This document shows positions 15,004 through 23,369 of a stretch of DNA of 24,375 nt, piece by piece; the stretch's first letter is position 1; each line of letters opens with the position of its first letter. This DNA is from XYD12-FULL-36-8 sp041739035 (GTDB taxonomy: Bacteria; Bacteroidota; Ignavibacteria; Ignavibacteriales; Ignavibacteriaceae): the NCBI GenBank assembly GCA_041739035.1, contig JBGSOQ010000351.1:1-24375 (forward strand), written 5' to 3'. The position numbers were made by a program, and so were the translations under genes. Below the pieces are notes generated by a model. The model was given only the letters and a program-made list of their open reading frames with translations, searched no databases and was not told the origin of the DNA.

Positions 15004-17202
15004 ATGAACTTAGGTTTTCAAATTATTCCCTTGTTCGGGATACTCGCACTACTTTATACATTCTGGAAATCTTCCTGGGTAAATAAACAGGATCCCGGCA
15101 CAGAGAAAATGCAAAAGATATCTCAGCGAATTTCAGAGGGCGCCATGGCGTTTCTTAAAGCAGAATATAGAGTTCTAGCCATATTTGTTCTTTTTGTTGC
15201 TTTGCTGCTTGCTTATAGTGGATTCAATTCTGAAAATTCTTCCCCGTTAGTTGGTGTTTCATTTGTGGTGGGTGCATTCTGTTCAGCTTTAGCTGGTTTC
15301 ATAGGTATGAGAGTAGCAACTAAAGCTAATGTACGTACAACAAATGCGGCACGAACAGGTCTTGCAGAAGCTCTAAAAATAGCATTTACTGGCGGATCAG
15401 TTATGGGAATGGGTGTAGTTGGTTTAGGAGTTTTAGGACTAGGCACTTTGTTCCTCATTTATAGCTCAATGTATGGTTTGAATTCTCAATCCGGCTTAGA
15501 TAAAGTAATAGTCGTTATTACAGGTTTTTCATTTGGCGCTTCTTCTATCGCTTTATTTGCAAGAGTAGGAGGGGGAATTTATACTAAGGCTGCTGATGTC
15601 GGTGCTGATCTTGTCGGTAAGGTCGAAGCTGGAATTCCTGAAGATCATCCTCTAAATCCTGCGACTATAGCAGATAATGTGGGCGATAATGTAGGCGATG
15701 TTGCCGGAATGGGTGCTGATTTATTTGAATCTTACGTTGGTTCAATCGTTGGGACTATGGTTTTGGGAGCGTCATTTTTTATGATTCCCGCATTTCAAGA
15801 GAGCACGGCAGGACTTGGCGCTGTTCTTCTTCCTTTGATGATCGCTGGAATTGGAATTGTCATGTCTATCATAGGAACTTTCTTTGTTCGTGTAAAAGAG
15901 GGTGGTGATCCTCAAAAAGCATTGAACCTCGGAAACATTGTCGCTGGAGTTTTGATGATTATTTCATCTTGGTTTTTAATAAAATGGTTACTGCCAGAAT
16001 CATGGCTCTTTAAAGATCCGCTTTATGAATTCAGTGGGGAAGGAAATTTTTACAGCTCTACAAATATTTTCTTTGCTACAGTAATTGGAATTTTATCCGG
16101 TGCTTTGATTGGAATGATTACGGAATATTATACCGGCAGTGGTAAAGGCCCGGTATTGAGCATTGCCCGCCAATCAGTAACTGGAGCAGCGACAAATATT
16201 ATTTCAGGCTTAAGCGTGGGAATGATGTCTACCGCATTACCGGTTCTGGTTCTTGCCTCGGCAATTATTTTGTCATTCTACTTTGGCGGATTATATGGCA
16301 TTGCAATTTCAGCGGTTGGAATGTTATCGATATTAGGGATTCAACTTGCAGTTGACGCCTACGGGCCAATTTCAGATAATGCGGGTGGTATTGCGGAAAT
16401 GTCTGAATTACCAAAAGAAGTTCGGTCAAGAACTGATAAACTGGATGCGGTTGGAAACACTACAGCGGCAATTGGAAAGGGATTTGCAATAGGTTCTGCT
16501 GCATTAACAGCTTTAGCATTGTTTGGAGCATTTATGGTGTCTGCTCATTTGAAATCAATAGATATTTCCAAAGCTGTGGTAATGGCTGGATTATTAATTG
16601 GTTCAATGATTCCATTCCTATTCTCTGCAATGGCCATGCGATCTGTTGGCCGCGCTGCAATGTCTATGATAGAAGAAGTTAGACGCCAATTTAATTCAAT
16701 TCCATCACTTAAAGCTGCACTTGATGTTATGCGAAAAAACCAAGGCAAGGAAATGAATGATTGGAGTGCGGAAGATCAACAGACCTTTCATGCTGCTGAT
16801 GGTAAGGCGGAATATGGAAAATGTGTTGAAATCTCAACAAAAGCTGCAATTAGGCAAATGGTTATACCAGGTCTTATGGCTGTAATTGTTCCGGTTGCAA
16901 CTGGTTTTCTTGGCGGAAAAGAGATGCTCGGTGGATTAATTGCAGGAGTAACTGTTACCGGAGTGCTGATGGCAATTTTCCAGGCAAATGCCGGAGGCGC
17001 ATGGGATAATGCAAAAAAAATGTGTGAAGAGGGAATTGAAGTAAACGGCCAAAAATATTACAAGGGATCGGATGCCCACAAAGCCGCTGTTGTAGGCGAT
17101 ACAGTAGGTGATCCTTTTAAAGATACTTCAGGCCCATCTTTAAATATTTTATTAAAATTAATGGCCGTTGTTTCGCTTGTAATTGCACCTTTAATTAAAT
17201 AA
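15004..17202 (+). CDS. hppA: K+-dependent membrane-bound pyrophosphatase (ion-pumping)
   Basis: Encodes 732 residues and about 16 membrane segments. The pyrophosphate/metal motif DNVGDNVGD is at 224-232, followed by AGMGADLFESYVGS. The C-terminal DPFKDTSGPSLNIL segment is a family signature. GNTTAAIGKG begins at residue 484: Ala488 lies where K+-independent enzymes have Lys, so this is the K+-dependent class, which pumps H+ or Na+. The pumped ion is not decided here. I place the start at ATG 15004 because GGAG at 14994-14997 sits six bases upstream; an in-frame TTG at 14992 would overlap that Shine-Dalgarno. It is last in the prs-rplY-pth run and would recycle pyrophosphate from biosynthesis into an ion gradient. 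Confidence 0.95.
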   Translation: MNLGFQIIPLFGILALLYTFWKSSWVNKQDPGTEKMQKISQRISEGAMAFLKAEYRVLAIFVLFVALLLAYSGFNSENSSPLVGVSFVVGAFCSALAGFIGMRVATKANVRTTNAARTGLAEALKIAFTGGSVMGMGVVGLGVLGLGTLFLIYSSMYGLNSQSGLDKVIVVITGFSFGASSIALFARVGGGIYTKAADVGADLVGKVEAGIPEDHPLNPATIADNVGDNVGDVAGMGADLFESYVGSIVGTMVLGASFFMIPAFQESTAGLGAVLLPLMIAGIGIVMSIIGTFFVRVKEGGDPQKALNLGNIVAGVLMIISSWFLIKWLLPESWLFKDPLYEFSGEGNFYSSTNIFFATVIGILSGALIGMITEYYTGSGKGPVLSIARQSVTGAATNIISGLSVGMMSTALPVLVLASAIILSFYFGGLYGIAISAVGMLSILGIQLAVDAYGPISDNAGGIAEMSELPKEVRSRTDKLDAVGNTTAAIGKGFAIGSAALTALALFGAFMVSAHLKSIDISKAVVMAGLLIGSMIPFLFSAMAMRSVGRAAMSMIEEVRRQFNSIPSLKAALDVMRKNQGKEMNDWSAEDQQTFHAADGKAEYGKCVEISTKAAIRQMVIPGLMAVIVPVATGFLGGKEMLGGLIAGVTVTGVLMAIFQANAGGAWDNAKKMCEEGIEVNGQKYYKGSDAHKAAVVGDTVGDPFKDTSGPSLNILLKLMAVVSLVIAPLIK

Positions 17203-17232
17203 ATTTGAACGCTTTTAATTTAACATGTTTAA

Positions 17233-17277
17233 CCCTGCCCTTCTTTAAGAGGGCTATATTATCCGAAGGGAAATAAA
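17233..17277 (+). promoter_or_regulatory. Candidate rpsF leader with alternative hairpins over the ribosome-binding site
   Basis: GCCCTTCT (17237-17244) can pair with AGAGGGC (17248-17254), one T bulged, leaving the Shine-Dalgarno free. The same CCCTTC (17238-17243) can pair instead with GAAGGG (17265-17270), the Shine-Dalgarno itself, seven bases before the rpsF ATG. CCG at 17263-17265 lies immediately 5' of AAGGG. A CCG bulge is the recognition feature of the known S6:S18 autoregulatory leader, though I could not draw the full consensus fold. Confidence 0.42.
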
Positions 17278-17679
17278 ATGACAAATCAGACTTATGAGAG
17301 TGCTGTTTTAATTAATGCAACTCTCGACGATCCTCAGATTGAGGGAATAATATCAAAGATAAAAGAGACTATTGCCAATAATGGGGGTGAGATTAGGGAG
17401 GTTGAAAATTGGGGAAGAAAACGATTAGCTTACGTGGTTAATAAGAGTAAAATTGGATATTATGCCATTTTTAGATTCGATGCTCCTACCACGATTATCT
17501 CCAAGTTAGAAAGATTTTATACTCTTGATGATCATATCCTAAGGTTTTTAAATATTAAACTGGATGCTATTGCCTTAGAACAACTGGAAAGAAATAAGGT
17601 TGCGCCTATTCCGCTCATTGAACCAGTACCTGATGAAATTATACCGCCTGTTAAAATTGCCGAACCAGAGGATGAATAA
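17278..17679 (+). CDS. rpsF: 30S ribosomal protein S6
   Basis: Encodes 133 residues. The S6 ferredoxin-like domain covers about 6-97, with IISKIKETIANNGGEI (24-39) and ENWGRKRLAYVVNKSKIGYY (43-62), the usual conserved core, and FYTLDDHILRFLNIK near 81-95. The last ~35 residues are a Pro/Glu/Ile-rich extension, a common variable tail. S6 binds the 30S platform together with S18, whose gene lies two genes downstream. The Shine-Dalgarno GAAGGG is at 17265-17270. It is the first gene of rpsF-ssb-rpsR-rplI, the standard bacterial order. Confidence 0.96.
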   Translation: MTNQTYESAVLINATLDDPQIEGIISKIKETIANNGGEIREVENWGRKRLAYVVNKSKIGYYAIFRFDAPTTIISKLERFYTLDDHILRFLNIKLDAIALEQLERNKVAPIPLIEPVPDEIIPPVKIAEPEDE

Positions 17680-17726
17680 TTAATTGTTATCAAAAAAAAT
17701 TGTGACTAAGCATGGAGGAACAAAAA

Positions 17727-18209
17727 ATGGCTGACTTGAGAATGCCCGAAATCAACTACGTAATTGTTGCCGGGAACCTGACTAAGGATCCGATTTTTAG
17801 ACAAACAACTAACAATACCCCTGTTGCGAATTTTTCAATAGCCTCAAATAGAAAATACAGGGATAGCTTAAACAATTGGCAGGAAGATGTTTGTTATGTT
17901 GGCGTTGTTGCTTGGAATAAATTAGCTGAGAGCTGTCGTGAAAAATTAAGAAAAGGGTCGGCTGTTTTAGTTGATGGTGAGTTGCAGAGCAGAAGCTGGA
18001 AATCGGATGATGGGCATAATAGAAGTATTGTTGAAATTAAGGCCCGTAGGATTCAGTTCTTAAATAGAAGATTGAAAGCTGACGACGATAATGGGCACAT
18101 TGCTGAAGTTGACGAACCGGAAACATTCTCGGAAGACGAACCAGCTAGTTTCAATAATGACTCGTTCGATAAGTTTTTATCCAACGAAGAATCAAATCTT
18201 ATTAAATAA
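17727..18209 (+). CDS. ssb: Single-stranded DNA-binding protein
   Basis: Encodes 160 residues from the chosen start. An N-terminal OB-fold (about 7-112) shows INYVIVAGNLTKDPIFRQT, the VANFSIASNRKY strand and the KLRKGSAVLVDGELQSRSW region, all typical of bacterial SSB. I use ATG 17727 because GGAGG at 17714-17718 lies eight bases upstream; an in-frame ATG at 17712 overlaps that Shine-Dalgarno. The C-terminal tail (about 113-160) is acidic but ends FDKFLSNEESNLIK and lacks the DDDIPF-type tip through which most SSBs recruit replication and repair proteins. Its position between rpsF and rpsR is the standard one. Identity is firm; the missing tip is the oddity. Confidence 0.94.
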   Translation: MADLRMPEINYVIVAGNLTKDPIFRQTTNNTPVANFSIASNRKYRDSLNNWQEDVCYVGVVAWNKLAESCREKLRKGSAVLVDGELQSRSWKSDDGHNRSIVEIKARRIQFLNRRLKADDDNGHIAEVDEPETFSEDEPASFNNDSFDKFLSNEESNLIK

Positions 18210-18224
18210 TTAAATGGAAATTGA

Positions 18225-18455
18225 ATGAAGAAAGAAATTAGAACAAAAAGAGTTTGCAGGTTCACCCAAAATAATATTAAGTACATCGATTTTAAGGATG
18301 TAAAACTTTTGCAAAAATTTATTTCGGAACAAGGTAAAATTATTCCTAAAAGAATTACCGGAACCTCGTCTAAATATCAAAGACAATTAAGCTTAGCAAT
18401 AAAACGTGCAAGACATATGGCGCTTTTACCATATGTTTCTGAAAGCGCGAGATAA
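18225..18455 (+). CDS. rpsR: 30S ribosomal protein S18
   Basis: Encodes 76 residues, the usual length. Diagnostic segments are VCRFTQNNIKYIDFKDVKLL (10-29), PKRITGTSSKYQRQLSLAIK (41-60) and RARHMALLPY (61-70). S18 joins S6 on the 30S platform, and the S6:S18 pair commonly represses its own operon through the rpsF leader. The gene lies 15 bases after ssb with a weak GGAA-type ribosome-binding site. Confidence 0.97.
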   Translation: MKKEIRTKRVCRFTQNNIKYIDFKDVKLLQKFISEQGKIIPKRITGTSSKYQRQLSLAIKRARHMALLPYVSESAR

Positions 18456-18471
18456 TTATCTGGAGGATTAA

Positions 18472-18915
18472 ATGAAAGTTATACTAAGAAAAGATTATGA
18501 ATCTCTTGGCAAGATTGGAGAGGTTGTCGAGGTAAAATCCGGCTTTGCTCGAAATTTTTTACTTCCAAGAAAAATTGCTTATGCAGCTTTAGCCGGCAAT
18601 TTGAAGGCACTCGAGGAAGAAAAGAAAGTACATGTAAAGAAAGAACAGCAGGAATTAGTTAAGTCTGAAAAGCTTGCTGGTGAGTTAGAAAAAGTCTCCG
18701 TCACTATTCCAGTTCAAGTTGGTGAAGAAGATAAGATTTTTGGTACAGTAACGAATCAAATGATAGCTGATGCCTTAACTGAAAAAGGATATGAAATAGA
18801 TAAAAGGAAGATTGAAATTGAAGAACCAATTAAATCTTTAGGCATTTACGGAGTTAATATTAAACTGCATGCAAAGATAAATGCTAAAATTAAAGTGTGG
18901 GTTGTTAGAGAATAG
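18472..18915 (+). CDS. rplI: 50S ribosomal protein L9
   Basis: Encodes 147 residues. The N-terminal rRNA-binding domain has the classic pattern MKVILRKDYESLGKIGEVVE then VKSGFARNFLLPRKIAYAA (about 21-39). A long Lys/Glu-rich connecting helix (about 45-75) links to the C-terminal domain (about 80-147, containing EEDKIFGTVT and IKSLGIYGVNIKLH). L9 binds 23S rRNA at the L1-stalk base and extends from the ribosome. GGAGG at 18462-18466, five bases before the ATG, is a strong Shine-Dalgarno. It is the last gene of the operon and is followed directly by a strong terminator. Confidence 0.97.
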   Translation: MKVILRKDYESLGKIGEVVEVKSGFARNFLLPRKIAYAALAGNLKALEEEKKVHVKKEQQELVKSEKLAGELEKVSVTIPVQVGEEDKIFGTVTNQMIADALTEKGYEIDKRKIEIEEPIKSLGIYGVNIKLHAKINAKIKVWVVRE

Positions 18916-18935
18916 CCGAGGGAATTTTAAGTATA

Positions 18936-18967
18936 AAAAAAGGAAAGCGAGTTTGCTTTCCTTTTTT
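18936..18967. terminator. Bidirectional intrinsic terminator between rplI and rpmB
   Basis: A6-GGAAAGC (18936-18948), loop GAGTTT, GCTTTCC-T6 (18955-18967) form a perfect hairpin with an A-tract on one side and a T-tract on the other. It can therefore terminate both rplI (plus) and the convergent rpmB (minus). Confidence 0.88.
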
Positions 18968-18986
18968 ATTTTTAAACTAATGAAAG

Positions 18987-19226
18987 TTATCTAGCTCTTA
19001 CCTTTTTAGTATTTACCAGCTTGGCGATTTGAGAAGTGCCATTTTTTGCAATATTTTTAATAGCTTCAGTTGAGAGTTGAAGAGTTACGAATCTATTTAA
19101 TTCTTGAACCCAAATACGTTTCTTTTGTAAGTTAGGTAAAAATCTTCTTTTCGTCCGATTATGGGCATGCGACACACTATTACCGTAAGCCGGTTTTTTC
19201 CCGGTTAATTGACAAACTCTGGACAT
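18987..19226 (-). CDS. rpmB: 50S ribosomal protein L28
   Basis: Encodes 79 residues, the usual length. The start MSRVCQLTGKKPAYGNSVSH, then NRTKRRFLPNLQ (23-34), is diagnostic of L28; only one Cys is present, so it is a zinc-free form. GGAG lies five bases before the ATG on the minus strand (19235-19232). Upstream, TATATT on the minus strand (19269-19264) is a possible -10 element without a convincing -35. The gene stands alone, convergent to the rpsF operon, without rpmG beside it. Confidence 0.96.
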   Translation of the reverse strand: MSRVCQLTGKKPAYGNSVSHAHNRTKRRFLPNLQKKRIWVQELNRFVTLQLSTEAIKNIAKNGTSQIAKLVNTKKVRAR

Positions 19227-19440
19227 GATTTCTCCAATAAATATATATTCAAAATGAGGTGTAAATATAGCAATTAATTCTTAAAAAAATAGAAAAAATC
19301 GGATCCAATTTGGTTAGAAATTCTAATAATAAAGCCGGTTTTGATTGAAATTAAGCCTTTTTTTTTGTATTTAGTTTTAGAAAATAGCCAACGAAGGATA
19401 TAAAAAATTTTTATAGACAGATTATGAAGGAGTTATAACA

Positions 19441-20055
19441 ATGGAATATTACGAACTGCATCCCGACACTCCACAACAAAGATATATCAATAAAGCTGTA
19501 AACGTTTTGAGAGAAGGTGGAGTAATAATTTATCCTACCGATACTGTTTATGGAATTGGCTGCGATATATTTAACAAAGATGCACTGGAAAGAATCTTCG
19601 CAATTAAAAATGATGGGATTACTAAACTATTTAGTTTTGTTTGCTCGGATTTGAAGGACATAGCTAAATATGCAAAGGTATCTGATTATGCATATAGAAC
19701 TATGAAGCACTTGCTACCCGGTCCATATACTTTTATTTTACCAGCTGCTAAGCATGTTCCCAAAAAACTTTGGAGCAAAAGAAAAACAGTTGGGATTCGA
19801 ATTCCTAAACATGTTGTTACTCTCGATCTTGTAGCGGAATTAGGAAATCCAATTATAAGCACGAGCACAACAAATAGGAAAGGTGAGCTGATACTAGACC
19901 CTGCTGAAATAAAAAGTATTTTTCAATCTCAAGTAGATCTCATGCTCTCGCAAGGAGCATTAGCTGGGAAACCCTCAAGCATCGTTGATCTTAGCGGTGA
20001 AACACCAGAAGTTGTTAGAGAAGGTGCTGGAGATGTTAGTTTGTTCTTGCCCTAA
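19441..20055 (+). CDS. yciO: YciO-type protein of the Sua5/YrdC/YciO family
   Basis: Encodes 204 residues, matching E. coli YciO in length and throughout. HPDTPQQRYINKAV (7-20), EGGVIIYPTDTVYGIGC (25-41), LLPGPYTFIL (91-100), KRKTVGIRIP (113-122) and PEVVREGAGDVSLFLP (189-204) line up with the protein as I remember it. The family fold makes threonylcarbamoyl-AMP for tRNA t6A in TsaC/Sua5. Here the KxR signature of those enzymes reads K56-N-D, as expected for the YciO branch, whose physiological role is unsettled. AAGGAG at 19427-19432, eight bases before the ATG, is a strong Shine-Dalgarno. The 214-base upstream gap to rpmB holds a T9 tract but no promoter I can defend. Family 0.95; function as a real TsaC is doubtful. 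Confidence 0.88.
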   Translation: MEYYELHPDTPQQRYINKAVNVLREGGVIIYPTDTVYGIGCDIFNKDALERIFAIKNDGITKLFSFVCSDLKDIAKYAKVSDYAYRTMKHLLPGPYTFILPAAKHVPKKLWSKRKTVGIRIPKHVVTLDLVAELGNPIISTSTTNRKGELILDPAEIKSIFQSQVDLMLSQGALAGKPSSIVDLSGETPEVVREGAGDVSLFLP

Positions 20056-20066
20056 ATATGCAGCCA

Positions 20067-20843
20067 TTAAATTTTTTTTCTAAAAATCTGTGTTGAAGAC
20101 GCTTGACAAATTGGGGTCAGAATAATTTCATTTATATTCACATTTGCGGGCCGAGATGCCGCAAAAACAACTGCTTCAGCTACATCCTTAGGGGAAAGTG
20201 GTGTGACGCCATCGTATACTTTGTCTGCTCGTGAATCATCCCAAGAAAATCTAACTTTGGCAAATTCGGTTAATACCATTCCCGGATCGACAGAAGTTAC
20301 CTTGATGTTTTTATCTATTACATCCACACGGATAGATTGAGAAAGAGCTTTTACAGCATATTTTGTAGCGCAGTAAACATTGCCCATTGGATAGACTTCA
20401 TGCCCGGCAGTTGAACCAATATTTATCACATGCCCGCTTTTCCTATTGACCATTTTTGGTAAGATAGTGCGAGTAACATACAATAGCCCTTTCACATTAG
20501 TATCAATCATCTCTTCCCAATGAGTGATATCGGCATCGTAGACTTTATTTAAACCACGAGCAAGGCCCGCATTGTTAAGCAGAATATCAATTTGCTCCCA
20601 TTCTTTAGACAGTGAACTGATTACTGTCTTTACATTGCGTAATTTTCTAACATCAAGCTCTACAACGAGTATTTTAACTTTATTTTTTTTTACCAATGAT
20701 TTTTTCAAATCATTTAATCTTTCTATCCGGCGGGCAGACAAAATTAAATTTGATCCTTTGCTTGCAAATGCTTCTGCACAAGCTTTACCAATTCCCGATG
20801 AAGCTCCAGTAATAAAAACTATTTTATTCTTAAGACTTGCCAT
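20067..20843 (-). CDS. NADP-dependent short-chain dehydrogenase (YdfG-like)
   Basis: Encodes 258 residues from the ATG at 20843. Classical SDR motifs, with residues counted from this Met: cofactor loop TGASSGIG (12-19), NNAG (90-93), catalytic Ser144, and YxxxK at Tyr157/Lys161. Consecutive Arg after the second strand (SARRIERL) indicates NADP(H). The C-terminal ICQASSTQIFRK resembles the end of YdfG-type 3-hydroxy acid/serine dehydrogenases. I choose ATG 20843 because AAGGA (20854-20850, minus strand) lies six bases upstream; a TTG at 20849 is in frame but too close to it. It follows the GH20 gene in the same direction with a 46-base gap and converges with yciO. The exact substrate cannot be read from sequence. 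Confidence 0.9.
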   Translation of the reverse strand: MASLKNKIVFITGASSGIGKACAEAFASKGSNLILSARRIERLNDLKKSLVKKNKVKILVVELDVRKLRNVKTVISSLSKEWEQIDILLNNAGLARGLNKVYDADITHWEEMIDTNVKGLLYVTRTILPKMVNRKSGHVINIGSTAGHEVYPMGNVYCATKYAVKALSQSIRVDVIDKNIKVTSVDPGMVLTEFAKVRFSWDDSRADKVYDGVTPLSPKDVAEAVVFAASRPANVNINEIILTPICQASSTQIFRKKI

Positions 20844-20889
20844 GATCAATCCTTGAATTGTGTGAATATAATTTTATGTTTCCGAACAA

Positions 20890-23331
20890 TCATCGCTCTA
20901 TCCAGCTTGTTCTTTTTGTATTAAAATTTGGAGCGATAATCTCGAACGGATAAGGTTTTGATACAACTTCCTTCCAAGAAGCATCTCCATTTTGACGGCC
21001 TAACCATTTTATACCCGTGGATTCTGAATCATCACTTTTAATGATAAATTCCTCATTGCCATATCTAATGTTTGCGATTAAATTAAAACCAGCGCCATTT
21101 TTTTTACTAAAACTTTCCACTATTATTCTAAATGAATTCTTTCCATCGACTAAGAAAGGTTTGATGTCAATAAACTTAATCCTTTTATAATCAACTAAGA
21201 GCGAGAGGCTGCGTCTTGCATAAACTTCATCCACAAAATTTTCGTTGATATAAAGTTTAACGTAAGTATCGCCAAGTAATTGCAGGTACGCCTCGTTGGG
21301 TAAATCTTTCAGGTCGAATGACGTTTTAAATTCTATTTTAGAGGCAAAAGATGAATCTTCATTCTTTAAATAGAGCCACTTACTTTCCAGCAGCGGATTA
21401 AAACTTAAAATATTTAGCGAGAGGAGATTTTCTTTAATTTCCTTAAAGTATGAAATTAATCTATCGAACTTATCTTCAATCATATTCAAATTAGATTCTT
21501 TGTAGTATTTCAACCATAACTTGCGAAAATCTTGCTTCAGAGAATTAAGAACTTCAATATTTTCATGAATCAAGCTGGTGATTTGATTCTCACTTCCAAT
21601 GTTTTTTTCTTTCAATACTTTTCGAAGCAGAAGTTGCGTTTCCAACTTCAATTTGTACCATTTATTCAAATTGAGGATGAATTGAAGTAATTCAAAATGA
21701 TCAGAATTTTTCTTTACTTTTAATTTTAGGTTGTCAATATCCTTTTCCACTTGCGGAAGAGTTAATTCATTCCAGCTTATCCGTACGGCTTTTGAGGTTT
21801 TAGTTTCCCACCAGGCAGGTTCCTTGAAATTTAATAATGGATGCCGCCACACTTCGTGCCAGATTATTTGATTAAGCGGTTCGCTTAAAGTTGTATAAAT
21901 ATTAGTTAACCTTGCCTCATCAATTCCGAAAAAATCATAAAAGTATTCTTTGCTGAATTTACTCAAATCACTTTGCGAATAATTCCACGAACATTGTGCC
22001 GACCAAGCATAGTTGAAAAGAATAAATTCTTTGAAAGTCTCTGCTCCGTAATCACCCCAGTTTGAGTTTATCATCCCAAGCGATTCATTTTCTAATCCGG
22101 ATTTTACGATATACTTTATATTTGGAAGTGAATTAATATTTGCGGGAAAAGTAGACAAAAAGTTCCAAGCTGTTGGTGAGACTAAATATTTAAAACCAGC
22201 ATCTCGAATTATTTTTGTAGAAGGATAATTATCATCGGCACGATAATGCCAATCAACGATAATAATGTCTTTTGGAATTAGTGAAAGAATCTCTGGATGA
22301 TCAAGCAGTATGTCTCCGTACATCATCACTTTTTTATTGTACTTATTACAAATATCATATACTTTTTTGTAATGATTTGCATGCACGACAGCAATGTTAG
22401 TCTCATCTACCAATTTTTTACTTTCCCCTAATCCAACGTCGTAACTTTCATCTGCACCCATGTGAAAATATTCTGACGGGAAAAGTTCAAACACTGCTTT
22501 CAGCAATTCTTCAAGAAAAACATACGTAGAATCATTCGAAACATTTAAAGATGCTGCGCCCGGGAATTCAGCGTACTTTAAAAATTCTTTTTGAGAAAGA
22601 ATATTTTCATAGTGACCAAGCGTTTGAAAAATGGGAATAACTTCAACAAAATTCCTTTTAGCAAAATTTAAAATTTCTTTTACCTCATTTTTGGTTAAAG
22701 ATCCGCGGTTTTTTCCTATTGTTGGATATTTTTCAAACTCAAGCATATCTTCCAGATAAGGCATGTAAGTGTTCATTTTATATCTGGCGATATGAGAAAT
22801 TATTTTCTTGAAATTCTCGAGATTAGAAACTTGACCCCGGCTAATATCATCTGAAATTCCTCGCATTTTCATATCTGGCCAATCAATTATTTCAATTGAA
22901 CGAAGTTTCTTCTCTGCTTTTTCCAGAAGCTGAATTAGACTCATTGCAGCGTAGTAAATTCCTTTGGGAGTTCTAGCCTGGAGTTCAATTTTGTTTTCCG
23001 ATATTCTTAGGAGATAACCCTCATCGCTTAAATTCTTGATAATGTGGTTTTCTTCTTCATTTCCGAAGTAGCTGATTTGTATATCACCAGCGCTTTTAAT
23101 GCTTAAATTCAAATTATTATACTCTTTGAGCGTCTGTTGAATTAATTGGACAGCATAAGAATTTTCATTTGCCAAATTTGAAGGTGATATTGTCAAATCA
23201 TTTTTCAAGTGAAAAACACCATCGAGAAATCTGACTAATTTTGGAGTTGGAACGATCTGTAGATCCATTGTTTGACCGCTTAGAATGTTGGTTATTAATA
23301 ACAAGGAAAAGAATAGAAATAGCTTCTTCAT
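20890..23331 (-). CDS. Secreted GH20-family glycoside hydrolase (beta-N-acetylhexosaminidase-like)
   Basis: Encodes 813 residues: a signal peptide (about 1-19, ending ILSG before Gln20), a GH20b-type N-terminal domain (about 25-145) and a GH20 TIM barrel (about 153-480). FHMGADES (289-296) is the family HxGxDE motif, with D294/E295 the predicted catalytic pair for substrate-assisted cleavage. The barrel begins DMKMRGISDDISRGQ (153-167). A long Lys/Leu/Glu-rich helical region (about 500-650) follows, then a beta-rich C-terminal domain (about 655-813) that looks like a carbohydrate-binding jelly roll. It would act in the periplasm or outside on chitin, glycoprotein or peptidoglycan sugars. The GADES...GLG form differs from the common HxGGDE, as in an atypical GH20 subgroup, so substrate specificity is uncertain. 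Confidence 0.86.
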   Translation of the reverse strand: MKKLFLFFSLLLITNILSGQTMDLQIVPTPKLVRFLDGVFHLKNDLTISPSNLANENSYAVQLIQQTLKEYNNLNLSIKSAGDIQISYFGNEEENHIIKNLSDEGYLLRISENKIELQARTPKGIYYAAMSLIQLLEKAEKKLRSIEIIDWPDMKMRGISDDISRGQVSNLENFKKIISHIARYKMNTYMPYLEDMLEFEKYPTIGKNRGSLTKNEVKEILNFAKRNFVEVIPIFQTLGHYENILSQKEFLKYAEFPGAASLNVSNDSTYVFLEELLKAVFELFPSEYFHMGADESYDVGLGESKKLVDETNIAVVHANHYKKVYDICNKYNKKVMMYGDILLDHPEILSLIPKDIIIVDWHYRADDNYPSTKIIRDAGFKYLVSPTAWNFLSTFPANINSLPNIKYIVKSGLENESLGMINSNWGDYGAETFKEFILFNYAWSAQCSWNYSQSDLSKFSKEYFYDFFGIDEARLTNIYTTLSEPLNQIIWHEVWRHPLLNFKEPAWWETKTSKAVRISWNELTLPQVEKDIDNLKLKVKKNSDHFELLQFILNLNKWYKLKLETQLLLRKVLKEKNIGSENQITSLIHENIEVLNSLKQDFRKLWLKYYKESNLNMIEDKFDRLISYFKEIKENLLSLNILSFNPLLESKWLYLKNEDSSFASKIEFKTSFDLKDLPNEAYLQLLGDTYVKLYINENFVDEVYARRSLSLLVDYKRIKFIDIKPFLVDGKNSFRIIVESFSKKNGAGFNLIANIRYGNEEFIIKSDDSESTGIKWLGRQNGDASWKEVVSKPYPFEIIAPNFNTKRTSWIER

Positions 23332-23369
23332 GATAATTCCAGATTAAGAGAAACAGATTTTTTTTTGAT

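Noticed and set aside
17205..17233. TTGAAC-17-TTTAAC as an rpsF promoter
   Set aside because: Both hexamers match only 4 of 6 consensus positions, and the implied start would cut into the leader hairpin.
17712..17726. ATG at 17712 as the ssb start
   Set aside because: GGAGG at 17714-17718 would lie inside the gene; it is correctly spaced for the ATG at 17727.
19227..19440. Small RNA or extra gene in the longest intergenic gap
   Set aside because: No stable hairpin with a U-tract and no coding frame with a ribosome-binding site was seen; only AT-rich DNA, a T9 tract and the two flanking ribosome-binding sites.
20572..20856. Plus-strand 94-codon open frame opposite the SDR gene
   Set aside because: It is antisense to the well-supported SDR coding sequence and shows no recognisable protein feature.
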